In this document: one piece after another, positions 53,656 through 63,001 of the stretch
Layout: every line of letters starts with the position of its first letter
Numbering within the stretch: the first letter of the stretch is position 1
Source: a bacterium 1XD42-54
GTDB lineage: Bacteria; Bacillota; Clostridia; Lachnospirales; Lachnospiraceae
DNA length: 64,000 nt
Assembly (NCBI GenBank): GCA_003612585.1
Contig: RAZH01000002.1
Span: forward strand, 124,001 to 188,000
Reading direction: 5' to 3'
Made by a program: the position numbers and the translations under genes
The notes under the pieces: generated by a model
What the model saw: the letters and a program-made list of their open reading frames with translations, nothing else
What the model was told of the DNA's origin: nothing
Database searches by the model: none

Positions 53656-55578
53656 ATGTCCAAAAGCAATACGTATGATGCGAGCAGTATTTCTGTTCTT
53701 GAGGGATTGGAAGCTGTCCGCAAACGTCCCGGCATGTATATCGGTAGCGTTTCGCGTAAAGGTTTAAATCATCTGATTTATGAAATTGTTGACAATGCGG
53801 TGGATGAGCATCTTGCCGGATTCTGCAGCCAGATTGAAATCTATCTGGAAAAGGACGGGTCCGCGACAATTGAGGACAATGGCCGCGGTATTCCGGTCGG
53901 CATGCATGAGAAAGGGATGTCTGCCGAGCGGCTGGTATTTACCACGCTTCATGCGGGCGGAAAATTCGATGATACCGTATACAAGACGAGCGGAGGGCTG
54001 CATGGAGTGGGTTCCTCTGTGGTAAATGCGCTTTCTACATGGCTGGATGTACAGGTCATGCTGGATGGCAAAATACACCATGACCGTTACGAGCGGGGCG
54101 TTCCGGTTATTGAGCTGGAGCATGGCCTGCTGCCTGTGATCGGAAAAACAAAGCAGACAGGAACGCGCATTCAGTTCCTGCCTGATCCGGAAATCTTTGA
54201 AAAAACACGGTTTTCTGCGACGGAACTGAAGAGCCGCCTGCATGAAACTGCCTACCTAAATCCGGCGCTGAAGATTCATTTTGAGGACCGCAGAGGTGCG
54301 GAGACAGAGGAGATTACTTATTTTGAGCCAGAGGGAATTACCGGTTTTGTGCGCGAACTGAACCAGAAATCAGAGGCGGTCTGCGAGCCCGTTTATTTTA
54401 AGGGAGAGGCGGACGGTATTCAGGTGGAAGTGGCATTTCAGTATGTCAATGAGTTCCATGAGAATGTCCTTGGTTTCTGCAACAATATCTACAACGCAGA
54501 GGGCGGTACGCATCTGACAGGATTTAAGACAACATTTACGACCGTGCTGAATTCTTATGCGCGTCAGATCGGAATACTGAAAGAAAAAGATGTCAATTTT
54601 ACCGGGGCAGATATCCGGAACGGTATGACAGCAGTCGTTTCAATCAAGCATCCGGCGCCGCGTTTTGAAGGTCAGACTAAGACAAAGCTTGATAACCAGG
54701 ATGCTGTGCGGGCAGTTGGTAAAGTGACCGGTGAGGAGATTGTCCTGTATTTTGATAAACATCTTGAGATTTTGAAAAGCATTCTGAGCTGCGCAGAGAA
54801 GGCTGCTAAAATTCGCAAAACAGAAGAGCGCGCCAAAACGAATCTTTTAACGAAGCAGAAGTATTCGTTTGACAGCAACGGAAAGCTGGCGAACTGTGAA
54901 AGCCGGGACAGTAGCATCTGTGAGATTTTTATTGTCGAGGGAGATTCCGCAGGAGGTTCTGCCAAGACGGCGAGAGATCGGAATTATCAGGCAATTCTGC
55001 CGATTCGAGGGAAAATTCTGAACGTAGAGAAGGCCAGCATTGACAAAATCCTGGCAAACGCAGAGATCAAGACGATGATCAATGCTTTTGGCTGCGGTTT
55101 TTCGGAAGGTTATGGAAATGATTTTGATATTTCGAAGCTGCGTTATGATAAGATTGTGATCATGTCGGATGCTGATGTGGACGGCGCACATATCTGTACG
55201 TTGCTGCTGACGCTGTTTTATCGTTTTATGCCGGAGCTGATTTATGAGGGGCATGTTTATATTGCGATGCCGCCGCTATATAAGGTGATTCCGTCCAAGG
55301 GGAAGGAGCAGTATCTGTACGACGATAAGGCTCTGGAAAAATACCGCAGGACCCACAAGGCGCCGTTTACATTGCAGCGGTATAAAGGACTTGGCGAGAT
55401 GGATGCAGATCAGCTGTGGGAGACCACGCTGAATCCGGAAACCCGCGTGATGCAGCGTGTTGAGATTGAGGATGCCAGGATCGCATCGAATGTGACGCAG
55501 ATGCTGATGGGGACAGAGGTACCGCCGCGCAAGGCGTTTATTTACGAACATGCACAGGATGCGCTGCTGGATGTGTAA
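53656..55578 (+). CDS. parE: Type II DNA topoisomerase subunit B (ParE/GyrB-like)
   Basis: 640 residues: GHKL ATPase (YEIVDNAVDEHLAG, DNGRGIPVGMHE, GGLHGVGSSVVNALS), transducer, Toprim (VEGDSAGGSAKTARDR, SDADVDGAHI) and the C-terminal QRYKGLGEMDADQLWETTL motif. It powers strand passage by the A subunit encoded next. Sequence alone leaves gyrB possible; the location away from dnaA/recF-type genes, the pairing with topB and the partner's QRDR favour topoisomerase IV. AAGGAG precedes the ATG. Confidence 0.82.
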   Translation: MSKSNTYDASSISVLEGLEAVRKRPGMYIGSVSRKGLNHLIYEIVDNAVDEHLAGFCSQIEIYLEKDGSATIEDNGRGIPVGMHEKGMSAERLVFTTLHAGGKFDDTVYKTSGGLHGVGSSVVNALSTWLDVQVMLDGKIHHDRYERGVPVIELEHGLLPVIGKTKQTGTRIQFLPDPEIFEKTRFSATELKSRLHETAYLNPALKIHFEDRRGAETEEITYFEPEGITGFVRELNQKSEAVCEPVYFKGEADGIQVEVAFQYVNEFHENVLGFCNNIYNAEGGTHLTGFKTTFTTVLNSYARQIGILKEKDVNFTGADIRNGMTAVVSIKHPAPRFEGQTKTKLDNQDAVRAVGKVTGEEIVLYFDKHLEILKSILSCAEKAAKIRKTEERAKTNLLTKQKYSFDSNGKLANCESRDSSICEIFIVEGDSAGGSAKTARDRNYQAILPIRGKILNVEKASIDKILANAEIKTMINAFGCGFSEGYGNDFDISKLRYDKIVIMSDADVDGAHICTLLLTLFYRFMPELIYEGHVYIAMPPLYKVIPSKGKEQYLYDDKALEKYRRTHKAPFTLQRYKGLGEMDADQLWETTLNPETRVMQRVEIEDARIASNVTQMLMGTEVPPRKAFIYEHAQDALLDV

Positions 55579-55658
55579 TGGTGGAACACCTGTGAAATTT
55601 TTTGAAGAGAGCTTCGTGAATGTTTGCAGGACAAGAAAGAGGATAAGGAGAAGGGTAT

Positions 55659-57899
55659 ATGGATGGACAGATTATTAGGGCAGAATATTCTGATATTATG
55701 CAGAAATCTTACATCGATTATGCGATGAGTGTAATTATCTCACGTGCACTTCCGGATGTCCGTGACGGACTGAAACCGGTACAGCGCCGAACGCTGTATG
55801 ATATGTATGAGCTGGGGATCCGTTATGACAGGCCTTATCGAAAATGCGCCAGAATTGTCGGGGATACGATGGGTAAATACCATCCGCATGGCGACAGTTC
55901 GATCTATGAAGCTCTGGTGGTTATGGCGCAGGAATTTAAAAAGGGTATGCCGCTTGTGGACGGACACGGAAATTTTGGTTCGATCGAAGGAGACGGAGCG
56001 GCTGCGATGCGTTATACGGAGGCGAGACTCCAAAAGGTGACGCAGGTTGCCTTTCTGGGTGATCTCGACAAAGATGTCGTAGATTTCGGGCCAAATTTTG
56101 ATGAGACGGAAAAAGAGCCGGTGGTGCTGCCGGTGCGGATTCCGAATCTTCTCGTAAACGGGTCGGATGGAATTGCAGTCGGGATGGTGACTTCTATCCC
56201 GCCGCACAATCTTGGCGAGGTGATTGACGCAGTTAAAGCATTGATCAAAAACAACAGACTATCCGGCCAGGAATTGATGAAATATATCAAGGGGCCGGAT
56301 TTTCCAACAGGCGGCATTGTGGTAAATGAGAGCGAGCTTGCCGCTATTTATGAGACGGGCCAGGGTAAAATCCGCCTGCGCGGCAAAGTAGAGGTGGAGC
56401 AGCAAAAAGGCGGAAAGGAACGCCTTGTCATCACGGAGATTCCGTACACGATGATGGGGGCCAATATCGGTAAATTCCTGAACGATGTGGCGACTTTGGT
56501 GGAAACGAAAAAGACGACGGACATTGTGGATATTTCAAATCAGTCATCCAAAGAAGGAATCCGGATTGTACTGGAGCTGCGTCGCGGAGCAGATGTCGAG
56601 CGCTTGAAAAACCTCCTGTACAAAAAGACGCGTCTCGAGGATACGTTCGGCGTCAATATGCTGGCTGTGGCAGATGGCCGTCCGGAAACTTTAAGCCTTC
56701 GTCAGATTTTGGAATATCATATTGATTTCCAGTTTGAGCTGGCAACCAGAAAGTACCAGAACCTTCTGGAAAAGGAAGAAAAGAAGCGGGAGATTCAGGA
56801 AGGACTGATTCGTGCCTGCGACATGATTGATCTGATTATTGAGATTCTGCGTGGCAGCAAAAGTCGTGAGCAGGTCAAAAACTGTCTTGTGAACGGCGTG
56901 ACAGAGGGGATTCGGTTTAAGACAGAAAAATCCAGAAAAATGGCGGAGAAACTGACATTTACAGAGGCTCAGGCAAATGCGATCCTGGATATGCGCCTCT
57001 ATCGTCTGATCGGGCTGGAAATAGAAGTGCTTATGAAAGAACATGAGGCTACGTTGAAAAACATAGCCGAATATCAGGACATCCTCAATAATTACGGTTC
57101 CATGGCCACGGTGATAATGAAAGAGCTGGATTCGTACAAAAAAGAATTTGGCCGTCCAAGAAGAACTGCGCTTGAAAATGCGGAGCAGATTGTTCTGGAG
57201 GAACAGAAGATTGAGGAAGTGCCGGTCGTATTTCTGATGGATCGCTTCGGGTATGTCCGGACGATTGACAGTGCAGTCTATGAGCGTAACAAAGAAGCGG
57301 CGGATACGGAAAACAAGTATGTGATTCACTGTCTGAATACAGATCGGGTCTGTGTGTTTACCGATACCGGAAAGGTGCATCTGTTGAAAGTGCTGGATGT
57401 GCCGTACGGCAAGTTCCGTGATAAGGGAACTCCGATTGATAATCTCTGCAATTACAGCAGCAGTGAAGAAAATTTTGTGGCAGTGATGGCGCTGAACGAT
57501 ATGAAAGATACGGTACTCACGTTTGTGACAAGGCAGGCTATGATCAAGCAGGTGGAGGGCTGTGAGTTCGACGTGGTATCAAAACGTACGATTGCGGCGA
57601 CGAAGCTGCAGCAAAATGATGCGGTTGTGGCTGTATATACGCCAGAGGAGCAAGCTCATATTGTTTTGGCAACAAAAGAAGGATTTTTCCTGCGTTTTCC
57701 TGTGGCAGATGTCCCGCTGAAAAAGAAAACTGCAGTCGGCGTACGCGGCATGAAGCTTTCTGAGAAAGATGAGGTAGAGCATGTATATTGGCTGGAGGGA
57801 AGCGAAGTGCCGGAGGCCTCTTACCGCGGAAAGCCGGTACATTTGAACCGCCTGCGCATTGGCAGCCGTGATACGAAGGGGGCTAAAGCACGCAGCTGA
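55659..57899 (+). CDS. parC: Type II DNA topoisomerase subunit A (ParC/GyrA-like)
   Basis: 746 residues. The breakage-reunion domain contains the catalytic Tyr119 (AAMRYTEARL). The quinolone region reads HPHGDSSIYEALVVMAQ, Ser followed four residues later by Glu as in ParC, consistent with an unmutated state. The C-terminal beta-pinwheel is degenerate (KKKTAVGVRGMKL blade), and I see no canonical GyrA box. It cuts and rejoins DNA together with the ParE-like subunit encoded 80 nt upstream. AAGGAG lies 8 nt before the ATG. Confidence 0.82.
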   Translation: MDGQIIRAEYSDIMQKSYIDYAMSVIISRALPDVRDGLKPVQRRTLYDMYELGIRYDRPYRKCARIVGDTMGKYHPHGDSSIYEALVVMAQEFKKGMPLVDGHGNFGSIEGDGAAAMRYTEARLQKVTQVAFLGDLDKDVVDFGPNFDETEKEPVVLPVRIPNLLVNGSDGIAVGMVTSIPPHNLGEVIDAVKALIKNNRLSGQELMKYIKGPDFPTGGIVVNESELAAIYETGQGKIRLRGKVEVEQQKGGKERLVITEIPYTMMGANIGKFLNDVATLVETKKTTDIVDISNQSSKEGIRIVLELRRGADVERLKNLLYKKTRLEDTFGVNMLAVADGRPETLSLRQILEYHIDFQFELATRKYQNLLEKEEKKREIQEGLIRACDMIDLIIEILRGSKSREQVKNCLVNGVTEGIRFKTEKSRKMAEKLTFTEAQANAILDMRLYRLIGLEIEVLMKEHEATLKNIAEYQDILNNYGSMATVIMKELDSYKKEFGRPRRTALENAEQIVLEEQKIEEVPVVFLMDRFGYVRTIDSAVYERNKEAADTENKYVIHCLNTDRVCVFTDTGKVHLLKVLDVPYGKFRDKGTPIDNLCNYSSSEENFVAVMALNDMKDTVLTFVTRQAMIKQVEGCEFDVVSKRTIAATKLQQNDAVVAVYTPEEQAHIVLATKEGFFLRFPVADVPLKKKTAVGVRGMKLSEKDEVEHVYWLEGSEVPEASYRGKPVHLNRLRIGSRDTKGAKARS

Positions 57900-58089
57900 T
57901 TTTGTTTATCAGAAGAATCGGGAATCGAATCAAAAGACAGAAACGAGGGAAAACTTCACAATAACAGGCCATTGATTCGGTTTGTTTTTTACAAAAAGAA
58001 GACTGGTATTCTGTCGAATGCTGTGATAAAATGGGGAAGCATATTATGGACAATTTAACTCATTACACAAATTTCAGGAGGTAAATGCA

Positions 58090-58956
58090 ATGATTTGTAA
58101 GGAAATCCCCAAGGTTTTGTATTGCCATATTGGCGGTTCCGGTACCTGGGGCTGTGAGTTTCCGGAAGAGGTAGGATTTGAGGGGCTTACGGTTCTTAAA
58201 ACAGGTATGGAATTTGAAACGCCTTATGGCACAACAGTTCCGATGAAGTTGTACGAGCTGGACGCATCTGTAACGGCAGATCACAAACCGCGTCAGGTTC
58301 TGTACTGTCCGTTCCACGGGTGGGCACATCTGTCCGCATTCAACGAGACACCGAGCGAGCGGCTGTTCTGGGTACTGAAGGAAGCGGGGGTAAAATATAT
58401 TCTGGCTGACGGAAGCGGCGGTGGAATTAATCCTCTGCTTGAGCCGGGTGATCTTATTGCACCTACAGATTTTATTGATTATACAAAGAGAATTTCATAT
58501 TTAGAGCAGTTTAATCCGCTGGTTACCCGTATGAGAGACATCGTATGTCCGGATCTGCATGACATTCTGGTAGAAGAGGCACAGAAGGATTTCCGCCGCG
58601 TGTTCCGTACAGGCGTTTATGCTGTTTCGGAAGGGCCGCGTTTTGAATCTGCTGCCGAGGTGCGTATGCAGTGGAATGCCCATTGTGATATCTGCGGACA
58701 GACAATGATGCCGGAGGCAGCTCTTGCCAGAGCGATCGGGGCACACTATGCGTCTATTTACTTGATCAGTAATTACGCGGAAGGAATCAATCCGCAATGG
58801 GAAAAAACCATTCACGCAATTTATGAGGAAACGGCTCCTAAAATCGGAAGAATTATGATCCGTTCGATTGCAGCCATTGATCCGGAGAAGATTGCTTGCC
58901 ATTGCGATGATAATCTTGTAGGAACCAATATTGGTGAACATAACCGTGGCGTATAA
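58090..58956 (+). CDS. MTAP/PNP-family nucleoside phosphorylase
   Basis: 288 residues. The purine nucleoside phosphorylase family 2 motifs are visible: an N-terminal IGGSGTW, VKYILADGSGGGINP, DFIDYT, the active-site EGPRFESAAEVRM and a late SNYAEGIN. It would phosphorolyse purine nucleosides or methylthioadenosine/methylthioinosine to the base and (thio)ribose-1-phosphate; the exact substrate is open. A nucleoside ABC importer follows on the same strand, so a salvage role is likely. AGGAGG precedes the ATG; a TAAAAT (58027-58032) upstream has no strong -35. Confidence 0.85.
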   Translation: MICKEIPKVLYCHIGGSGTWGCEFPEEVGFEGLTVLKTGMEFETPYGTTVPMKLYELDASVTADHKPRQVLYCPFHGWAHLSAFNETPSERLFWVLKEAGVKYILADGSGGGINPLLEPGDLIAPTDFIDYTKRISYLEQFNPLVTRMRDIVCPDLHDILVEEAQKDFRRVFRTGVYAVSEGPRFESAAEVRMQWNAHCDICGQTMMPEAALARAIGAHYASIYLISNYAEGINPQWEKTIHAIYEETAPKIGRIMIRSIAAIDPEKIACHCDDNLVGTNIGEHNRGV

Positions 58957-58980
58957 GAATACATAGTATGGAACCTCAGA

Positions 58981-59053
58981 TTTAGATAGATTTAGATAAA
59001 GAAACCAAGGATAGAAAGACTTAGGATAGAGATACTTAGGTATAGAAAACTCA
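58981..59053 (+). repeat. Tandem repeats in the leader of the nucleoside-binding lipoprotein gene
   Basis: Two 10-nt copies (TTTAGATAGA, TTTAGATAAA at 58981-59000) and three 15-nt copies (GGATAGAAAGACTTA, GGATAGAGATACTTA, GGTATAGAAAACTCA at 59009-59053) lie between the phosphorylase gene and the lipoprotein gene. Confidence 0.8.
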
Positions 59054-59081
59054 GAGCGAGGAGTTTAGGAGGAGAAACGAT

Positions 59082-60314
59082 ATGAAAAAAGTACTTGCGC
59101 TTATGCTGTCTGCGACTATGGTACTGTCCCTGACAGCCTGCGGAAATAGCTCTAAAAAGGAGACAGAGAAGACAACTGAGAAGAAAGCAACAGAGAAAGT
59201 CGTAGAGACAGAAAAAGCAACAGAGGCAGAAACACAGACTGAGAAAGTGACAGAAAAGACAACAGAGGCAGAAACACAGACCGAAAAAGCGACAGAAAAG
59301 GCAACAGAGGCAGAAACAAAGGCTGAGAAAACAACAGAAAAGACAACAGAAAAGACAACAGAGGCAGAGACGAAAAAGGAAGCCGTGACCAGAGATGAAG
59401 ATTTTAAAGCTGCGCTGGTGATCGGTGTTGGTGGTCTGGGCGACGGTTCCTTTAATGACAGCATGAAGGCTGGTATGGACGAGGCTGTTGAAAAATATGG
59501 CATTACTTACCAGCTCGTAGAACCGACAGAGGTTGCAGAGTTTGAAGGTCATTTCACAGACCTGTCTGCTTCCGGTGAGTATGACTTGATCGTTGCAGGC
59601 GGTTTTGATGCAGCTGAGGCTATGACAAATGTAGCAACAGAGTTCCCGGAGCAGAAATATCTGTTTGTAGACGGTGTGGTAGAAGGGCTTGACAATGTTA
59701 CAAGCGTGACATACCGTGACAATGAAAAGACATACCTGCTGGGCGTTGTGGCGGCAATGACAACAAAGACAAATAAGCTCGGCGTTGTTCTTGGTATTGA
59801 CACACCGTCACTCATTGTATTTGCAGCAGGATTTATGGCTGGTGCTTATTCAGCGAACCCGGATGTAGAAGTGAATGTGAAGTATGTAGGATCTTTTGCT
59901 GATACGACAACAGCAAAAGAGCTTGCAATGGCGCTGAATGACGAGGGTGCTGATATTGTATATGCTGCTGCTGGTGGTTCCGGTCTGGGTGTATTCAGTG
60001 CGGCAAGTGAGAAAGGATTCCTTGCAATCGGTGCTGATACAAACCAGTGTCTGCTTGATCCGGATGTTATCATGGTTTCCGGTATTCGCCTGGTAGACGT
60101 TACAATCTGCAACGGTATCGGTGCAGCAATCGAGGGTACGCTGGAAGGCGGAAGTACAACAGAAGGTCTGGCTGAGGGTGCACTGACGTATACGAACGAA
60201 GGTTCCAAGGTTGAGATTTCTAAGGAAGCAATTGATGCAGCAGAAGAAGCAAGAGAAAAAATTATTGCTGGCGAAATTGTAGTTCCGGATACGTACGAAG
60301 GCGTAGAGAAATAA
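59082..60314 (+). CDS. nupN: BMP-family nucleoside-binding lipoprotein
   Basis: 410 residues. Signal peptide II with lipobox LTAC (Cys20) anchors it outside the membrane. A Thr/Glu/Lys-rich linker (about 22-106), made partly of three 14-residue repeats, precedes a Bmp/Med-type periplasmic-binding domain (VIGVGGLGDGSFNDSMKAG, DLIVAGGFDAAEAM, KYLFVDGVVEGLDNV). These proteins capture purine nucleosides for the ABC importer encoded next. A stem-loop at 60331 separates it from nupO and probably lowers downstream expression. GTTTAGGAGGAG precedes the ATG. Confidence 0.9.
   Translation: MKKVLALMLSATMVLSLTACGNSSKKETEKTTEKKATEKVVETEKATEAETQTEKVTEKTTEAETQTEKATEKATEAETKAEKTTEKTTEKTTEAETKKEAVTRDEDFKAALVIGVGGLGDGSFNDSMKAGMDEAVEKYGITYQLVEPTEVAEFEGHFTDLSASGEYDLIVAGGFDAAEAMTNVATEFPEQKYLFVDGVVEGLDNVTSVTYRDNEKTYLLGVVAAMTTKTNKLGVVLGIDTPSLIVFAAGFMAGAYSANPDVEVNVKYVGSFADTTTAKELAMALNDEGADIVYAAAGGSGLGVFSAASEKGFLAIGADTNQCLLDPDVIMVSGIRLVDVTICNGIGAAIEGTLEGGSTTEGLAEGALTYTNEGSKVEISKEAIDAAEEAREKIIAGEIVVPDTYEGVEK
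59217..59342 (+). repeat. Three tandem 42-nt coding repeats
   Basis: Each encodes about 14 residues of the form (A/T)TEAETQTEKATEK in the lipoprotein linker, a length-variable spacer between the lipid anchor and the binding domain. Confidence 0.8.
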
Positions 60315-60330
60315 GCAAATGAGAAAAACG

Positions 60331-60370
60331 AAAGGTACATGAGTGCTTTTGGCATCTCGTGTACCTTTCT
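60331..60370 (+). terminator. Intercistronic stem-loop between nupN and nupO
   Basis: AAAGGTACATGAG pairs with CTCGTGTACCTTT (one G-U), followed by a short T-rich stretch (TTTCTT). Likely a partial terminator or mRNA-stabilising loop, typical after binding-protein genes. Confidence 0.6.
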
Positions 60371-60398
60371 TGCGCCACTAAATAGATGGAGGATAGGC

Positions 60399-61922
60399 AT
60401 GTACGCAGTAGAAATGCGAAATATAACCAAGCGGTTTCATGGCACCCCGGCAAATCATCATGTAAACTTTTGCGTAAAAGCAGGAGAAATTCACTCACTT
60501 CTGGGTGAAAACGGAGCCGGGAAGACCACCTTGATGAATATTCTGTTCGGCCTGTACAAAGCGGACAGTGGAACCATCCGCATCCATGAAAAGGAAACAA
60601 AAATAGATTCGCCTATGGCGGCGATTCAGCAGGGAATTTCGATGGTGCATCAGCATTTTATGCTGGTTGATTCTCTGACCGTAGCGGAGAATATTGTTCT
60701 TGGCCATGAGCCAAAAAAAGGGATTTTTTTTGATCGGGAAAAAGCATTTGAAAAAATTACGGAAATTGCCGAAAAATATCATTTTCAGATTGATGCAAGA
60801 GAGCAGGTCGGGAATCTTTCCGTAGGCGTAAAACAGCGTGTGGAAATTCTGAAGGCCTTGTATCATGAGTCTTCTGTTTTGATTCTGGACGAGCCTACCG
60901 CAGTTTTGACACCTCAGGAGGTAGATGATCTGTTCCGGGTGCTGCGGGATCTGAAAAAGGACGGAAAGACAATTATTATTATTACACACAAGCTGAAAGA
61001 AACCATGTCCATTGCGGATACGATCACGGTACTGCGCAAAGGAGAGACGATTACGACGCTTCCGATCGGGGAAGTGAATGAAGAAAAGCTTGCGGAGCTG
61101 ATGGTAGGACGTCTGGTGTCTTTTACCATTGACAAAAAGCCCCTGCAGTCCGAACGGCCGGTAAAGATGAAGCTTTCTCATATTACTGTGAGCAAGGGTG
61201 GGAAAAAGAGCCTGAAGGATGTCAGCCTGACTATCCGGGGCGGAGAGATTCTCGGTATTGCAGGAGTAGAAGGAAACGGACAGACGGAATTAATCGAGGT
61301 TTTGACCGGGCTTTGTGCCCGATATGAAGGAACGGTTATCGTGGGGAAGGAAGACGTCAGCCGTTCAAATGCAAAAAAAATGTTAGATTATGTAGGACAT
61401 ATTCCTGAGGATCGTGGAAAAAGAGGCTTTGTAAAAAACTATACCAATTGGGAAAATATGATTCTCGGGTATCATACAAGACCGGATTATATCACGAAGG
61501 CCGGTATTTTAAAACGAAAAGCAATTCAGGACGTGACGCGCAAAGCGATTGAAGAATACGATGTCCGTACGGATGGCATTGAACAGACGACAGGTTCTCT
61601 TTCCGGCGGTAATCAGCAGAAGCTGATTGTGGGCCGTGTGCTCATGCATCATACTGGCATTGTCCTGGCTGCTCAGCCGACGCGAGGGGTGGACATCGGA
61701 GCGATTGAATACATTCATTCCCAGCTTGTACGTCTGCGCGACGAGGGGGCGGCGGTTATTCTTATTTCCGCTGATCTGGACGAGATTGTCAAGCTGTCGG
61801 ATGAGATTGCCGTGTTGTATGAAGGCAGCATTGTGACCAGAAAGTCGGCGGATGCTTTTACAGAAAGAAGTCTTGGTGCATATATGCTTGGTCATACAAG
61901 AGATGAGGAGGTGCAGGCGTGA
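60399..61922 (+). CDS. nupO: Nucleoside ABC transporter ATP-binding protein (double ATPase)
   Basis: 507 residues with two ATPase halves. First half: Walker A LLGENGAGKTTLMN, signature LSVGVKQRVEILKAL, Walker B VLILDEPTAVLTP. Second half: a variant P-loop (VEGNGQTELIE, lacking GKS/T), signature LSGGNQQKLIVGRVL and a variant Walker B (LAAQPTRGVDIGA). This asymmetry is normal for sugar/nucleoside importers of this kind. Start at 60399 by GGAGG 6 nt upstream; the upstream ATG at 60339 lies within the stem-loop. It overlaps nupP by 4 nt. Confidence 0.92.
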   Translation: MYAVEMRNITKRFHGTPANHHVNFCVKAGEIHSLLGENGAGKTTLMNILFGLYKADSGTIRIHEKETKIDSPMAAIQQGISMVHQHFMLVDSLTVAENIVLGHEPKKGIFFDREKAFEKITEIAEKYHFQIDAREQVGNLSVGVKQRVEILKALYHESSVLILDEPTAVLTPQEVDDLFRVLRDLKKDGKTIIIITHKLKETMSIADTITVLRKGETITTLPIGEVNEEKLAELMVGRLVSFTIDKKPLQSERPVKMKLSHITVSKGGKKSLKDVSLTIRGGEILGIAGVEGNGQTELIEVLTGLCARYEGTVIVGKEDVSRSNAKKMLDYVGHIPEDRGKRGFVKNYTNWENMILGYHTRPDYITKAGILKRKAIQDVTRKAIEEYDVRTDGIEQTTGSLSGGNQQKLIVGRVLMHHTGIVLAAQPTRGVDIGAIEYIHSQLVRLRDEGAAVILISADLDEIVKLSDEIAVLYEGSIVTRKSADAFTERSLGAYMLGHTRDEEVQA

Positions 61923-63001
61923 AAGCATTGAAAAAGACGAAAGAGTGGCTTGGAAAAAGCGAGATTTTACTTTCTCTGATTGCTCTGCTTTTATCCTTGC
62001 TGGTATCCTCTGTGGTAATTATTATTTCAGGGTATTCCCCATTTGAAGCCTACGGCGCTATGCTGAAGGGTGCATTTGGCAGTAACTACTATCTGGCTCA
62101 GACGATTGGTACGGCAATTCCCCTGATTTTTTCCGGACTTGCTATGGCAATTGCCATGAAAGTCGGTATTTTTAATATCGGTATTGAAGGTCAGATGATT
62201 ATCGGTGCGCTTCCCGCAGCTCTGTTGGGGACATATGTAACTGGTCTTCCGGCATGGCTGCATCTGCCGCTTTGTATCCTGGTGGGGGCAATCGCAGGCG
62301 GATTGTGGGCGATGATTGTAGCTGTGCTGAAAAACAGGCTGCGTATAAACGAGGTCATCCTGACCATTATGATGAACTATGTTGCCACGTATATTGTGGA
62401 TTACCTTGTCAATTATCCATTTCGGGCAGAAGGCAAAATCATCCGGACAGAGGAGATTCAGCCGACTGCGGCTATGACTACGCTTGTTCCGCACACGAGA
62501 TTATACTCCGGCATTTTTCTGGCGCTTGCCGCTGCCGGAATTCTCTGGTATGTACTGAAGAAGACGTGCTTTGGCTATGAGCTGCGGGCAGTGGGCAGCA
62601 ATCCGGATGCGGCGGAGACGGCCGGTGTCAATCGGAAAAAATATATGCTCCGTGCCATGTTTATCAGCGGTGCGCTGGCTGGTATCGGAGGCGCAGGAGA
62701 AGTACTTGGTTTTTATGGCTACTATATTTCAAATATGATCAGCGGCTACGGCTTTGACGGTATTGCCATAGCGACGATGGGCCGCGGCAATCCATTTGGT
62801 ACTGTGCTGGCAGCATTACTGTTCGGTGTGCTGCGAAATGGAGCAACGGGTATGAACCGTTCCACCAGTATTCCGGGTGAATTTATTCAGGTTTTACAGG
62901 CACTTGTTATTTTGTTTGTGTCCACACCTGGTATTATCCGGGTAGTGCAGAAATCCTGGAAGCGTAAGCGTTTTGCTCAGAGAAAGGAGGAGGTGGCATA
63001 A
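61919..63001 (+). CDS. nupP: Nucleoside ABC transporter permease 1
   Basis: 360 residues, about eight to ten transmembrane segments. It is a BPD_transp_2 permease (FNIGIEGQMIIGALPAALLG near residue 84, GINRK-like AGVNRKKYMLRAMFISGALAGIGG later). It pairs with the second permease encoded next. It overlaps nupO by 4 nt (GTGA) and nupQ by one base. Confidence 0.9.
   Translation: MKALKKTKEWLGKSEILLSLIALLLSLLVSSVVIIISGYSPFEAYGAMLKGAFGSNYYLAQTIGTAIPLIFSGLAMAIAMKVGIFNIGIEGQMIIGALPAALLGTYVTGLPAWLHLPLCILVGAIAGGLWAMIVAVLKNRLRINEVILTIMMNYVATYIVDYLVNYPFRAEGKIIRTEEIQPTAAMTTLVPHTRLYSGIFLALAAAGILWYVLKKTCFGYELRAVGSNPDAAETAGVNRKKYMLRAMFISGALAGIGGAGEVLGFYGYYISNMISGYGFDGIAIATMGRGNPFGTVLAALLFGVLRNGATGMNRSTSIPGEFIQVLQALVILFVSTPGIIRVVQKSWKRKRFAQRKEEVA

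Noticed and set aside
53656-57899. Main DNA gyrase (gyrB/gyrA)
   Set aside because: The Ser-x-x-x-Glu quinolone region, the lack of a clear GyrA box and the neighbourhood with topB fit topoisomerase IV better, but this is not certain.
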